The notes beneath the pieces were generated by a model. The model made no database searches and was not told the DNA's origin. It saw nothing but the letters and a program-made list of their open reading frames with translations. Positions 61,826-64,000 of a stretch of 64,000 nucleotides of DNA are shown here, in pieces; position 1 is the stretch's first letter; each line of letters opens with the position of its first letter. Source of the DNA: Candidatus Poribacteria bacterium (GTDB lineage: Bacteria; Poribacteria; WGA-4E; WGA-3G); contig JAPOZO010000064.1 in assembly GCA_026706025.1 (NCBI GenBank), positions 1 to 64,000 on the forward strand, given 5' to 3'. A program made the translations under genes and the position numbers.

Positions 61826-62002
61826 CGTTTGCCTCCTTAATGGTAATCTATGTACTGCCAACAAAATTGACTTTTTTCATCGAAAACGTCTATCCCAGGG
61901 ACATTTATTTTAAATATTTCATTAAATCGTCCCGACGTGTATCCTATTATACATTTATACGTTTTTTATTCAAAAAAAAAATCGGATGGATGGAGGTTTA
62001 TC

Positions 62003-64000
62003 TTGAAAACCACATTTTTTTTCACAACGTTGCTATTGATTGCCGCAATGCTTTCAAACAGTTGGGCAGAAGATAAAAGACACAACGACTTACCAGAAAA
62101 TGCAATCGCACGCCTCGGAAAAGGTGGCGTTAACATCATGCGGTTTTCACCGGATGGTGCCCGGCTCGTTGTTGGCACAGATGTCGGTTTATGGATATAC
62201 AATATCGCAGATAGAACAGAAACATCTCTATCTAATGGATATACCGGACGCATCAATGCACTTGCTTTTTCGGCAGATGGAAAAATGCTCGCAAGCGGCG
62301 GCTATAACAACCCTGTTGTTCAGTTATGGGAGATGGATACCAGCACCCAATTAACAACAATTCCACTTACCGACCTTAGTAATTCCGTCAAAGCCTTGGC
62401 ATTTCATAAGGATAAACTCATTGGCATGGATACGTTTAATAGAATTATCCGTTGGAATGTAAACACCAACGGAAAGATGGAAATAGTGAATAGAGTTACG
62501 ATTTCTGGCACAGCAGTCGCATTCCCAAAAAAAGGAGATATATTCGCAAATGCAGACCATAATGGGACAATTCACTTGTGGGAAGCTGCTTCCGGCGAAA
62601 AATACGCAACCCTCGGCAAACGGAGCAGTTTCCTCAGAAAATTTATAGAGGACCTCGTTGATAAACCTAAGCCACGCGCAATTTCGGCATTAGCCTTCTC
62701 ACCCGATGCAAAAATCCTCGCAAGCGGGAGTTTCGACAAAACAGTACAGGTGTGGGATACCGAGAAACAAAAAAAATTAGGGATACTCGAAGGGCATCAC
62801 GGATGGATTACGGCTGCCGCAGTCTCCGACGATGGAAAAACCTTAGCAATCGGCGATACAGATAAAGTCATAAAACTCTGGGATATAGATACACAGCAGC
62901 AACGCGCCACTCTTAGCGGACATACGCACGGCATTGCTACACTCACCTTTTCACCCGATGAAAAAACGCTTGCAAGTAGCAGCTACGATGGCACAATCCG
63001 ATTCTGGAACCAAGAAAATGGGCAAGAAATCGAGATTTTTACAGCAGGACACACCCAATGGATTAAAACTGTAGCGTTTTCTGAAGACGGGGCAACCCTA
63101 ACAAGCGCGGCCTTTAACGGCATAGTAGATATATGGAGCTTACAGACGCGGCAAGAGTTGATTAACTTCGCCAGTGCCCAAAGCGATATAGCAGAGATAT
63201 TGGTATTATCTCCGAACGGGCGGCTGCTTGCCAATCGTGGACAAACCTATAGATTGGCATTTAACACCTATGATACACGCCAAAACTCGGAACTCATAAA
63301 AAGAAGACCTATTCAGTTTTGGGATATAGTCACCGGCGAGCAACTTTTCACTTTTCAATTAAAGGAAAAAATCGCTCCCATATCTGTCGCATTCTCCGCT
63401 GATGGAAAAGTCGCAATGGCTTATAGCAATGCTCAGAAAATAGAGATTTGGGACACACGCACACAGGAAAAATTATTGAGCCTGAACACCAGAAGCACTT
63501 TTCCAAAAAGTAAATTAAAATTCTCACCCTCCGGTTCCCTCCTTGCTATGTACAGCTATTTTGTGCGAACACAAGTATGGGACATCGCTACATCAGGGGA
63601 ACTGACACCCTTCACAACCGGAGCGGATTGGACAAATTCGTTGGCTTTTTCACCCGATAGCACATCCCTTGCTACCGAACACATGTACGGTATTGTTTTA
63701 TCGGAAATAACATCAACAGATATTGCAGAACAACACATAATTCACTCGGAAAATTTATTGAGTGCCGCTAATATAATAGACTTCGCTGATGTTTTACAAT
63801 TTTCACCGGATGGAAAATTCCTGATCGCTCCAAAACGAAAAAGTGTAGGATATGGAATAGCGATTTGGGAAGTGGAAACTGGGAGCAGCTTAGAAACTGT
63901 CCCTGGCCATACCGCACCGATAGACACCTTAAGGTTTTCTCCAGACAGTAAAACGCTCGCAAGCGGCAGTCAAGATGGAACAGTCCTCTTATGGGACTGG
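62003..64000 (+). CDS. Exported WD40 propeller protein (3' end outside the window)
   Basis: The frame of 666 codons runs to the end of the window. GGAGG at 61992-61996 and the signal peptide LKTTFFFTTLLLIAAMLSNS(WAE) indicate the TTG start at 62003. At least ten WD40 units follow (for example ISALAFSPDAKILASGSFDK, VQVWD, and IKLWD), probably forming one or two propellers. The missing C-terminus may hold a sorting module, as in the 44-kb protease. It is probably periplasmic or surface protein scaffolding. Confidence 0.85.
   Translation, partial: MKTTFFFTTLLLIAAMLSNSWAEDKRHNDLPENAIARLGKGGVNIMRFSPDGARLVVGTDVGLWIYNIADRTETSLSNGYTGRINALAFSADGKMLASGGYNNPVVQLWEMDTSTQLTTIPLTDLSNSVKALAFHKDKLIGMDTFNRIIRWNVNTNGKMEIVNRVTISGTAVAFPKKGDIFANADHNGTIHLWEAASGEKYATLGKRSSFLRKFIEDLVDKPKPRAISALAFSPDAKILASGSFDKTVQVWDTEKQKKLGILEGHHGWITAAAVSDDGKTLAIGDTDKVIKLWDIDTQQQRATLSGHTHGIATLTFSPDEKTLASSSYDGTIRFWNQENGQEIEIFTAGHTQWIKTVAFSEDGATLTSAAFNGIVDIWSLQTRQELINFASAQSDIAEILVLSPNGRLLANRGQTYRLAFNTYDTRQNSELIKRRPIQFWDIVTGEQLFTFQLKEKIAPISVAFSADGKVAMAYSNAQKIEIWDTRTQEKLLSLNTRSTFPKSKLKFSPSGSLLAMYSYFVRTQVWDIATSGELTPFTTGADWTNSLAFSPDSTSLATEHMYGIVLSEITSTDIAEQHIIHSENLLSAANIIDFADVLQFSPDGKFLIAPKRKSVGYGIAIWEVETGSSLETVPGHTAPIDTLRFSPDSKTLASGSQDGTVLLWDW

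Overview
The window most likely comes from a Candidatus Poribacteria-like bacterium. I infer this from five secreted proteins or fragments that end in the same ~90-residue C-terminal module (an NYPNPFNPETWIPYQL motif, then AAYWDGRNEVGEPVASGVY and a basic MLIRK end), and from cohesin/dockerin, internalin-like LRR and WD40 domains on exported proteins. This is recollection of family style, not a database match. Several genes are broken by one-base losses in homopolymer runs, so either strong gene decay or assembly error must be considered.

Layout. 0-9.7 kb: the 3' part of an exported HAF-repeat protein, a ParA/RHH partition pair behind an operator-like repeat region, small membrane and lipoprotein genes, and remnants of IS630, IS3 and two secreted-protein genes. 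9.8-15.3 kb: a type III restriction-modification operon (mod, a PD-(D/E)xK-like gene, res) on the minus strand. 15.4-26.7 kb: a plasmid- or phage-plasmid-like block holding a four-hairpin structured region, seven perfect 22-bp iterons, a Rep_3-type initiator, a DUF2806 gene, a short tyrosine recombinase, a large-terminase-like gene and a ParB-like gene. 26.7-36 kb: a short-chain dehydrogenase, a 1674-residue exported cytochrome c/LRR/cohesin/dockerin protein, a Tat-exported GMC oxidoreductase and a lipoprotein. 36-43 kb: a paralogous membrane protein, a tandem pair of LRR proteins embedded in fragments of other genes, a K+ channel and small operons. 44-51.6 kb: a metalloprotease/WD40 secreted protein, DUF2971, broken DUF4268 and MauG-like peroxidase genes, and a DUF433/DUF5615 toxin-antitoxin pair. 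52-57 kb: a decayed ParA::RHH fusion, winged-helix gene, truncated cas6, and a sigma factor followed by two STAS proteins. 57-64 kb: membrane protein, BCCT transporter with a partial duplicate, outer-membrane barrel, and the start of a WD40 protein.

The most interesting signal is a structured RNA present four times (3396-3471, 3926-4000, 15436-15514, 52716-52797). Each copy has an outer helix, an inner helix and a pseudoknot helix in the same interleaved order. The arm sequences differ between copies but still pair. Three of the four begin a few bases after a promoter with a 17-bp spacer. All four lie just upstream of a gene on the same strand (a small membrane protein, a hypothetical gene, the type III methylase, and a winged-helix/cas6 operon). 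I do not recognise it as a known riboswitch or ribozyme. No rRNA, tRNA or CRISPR array was seen.
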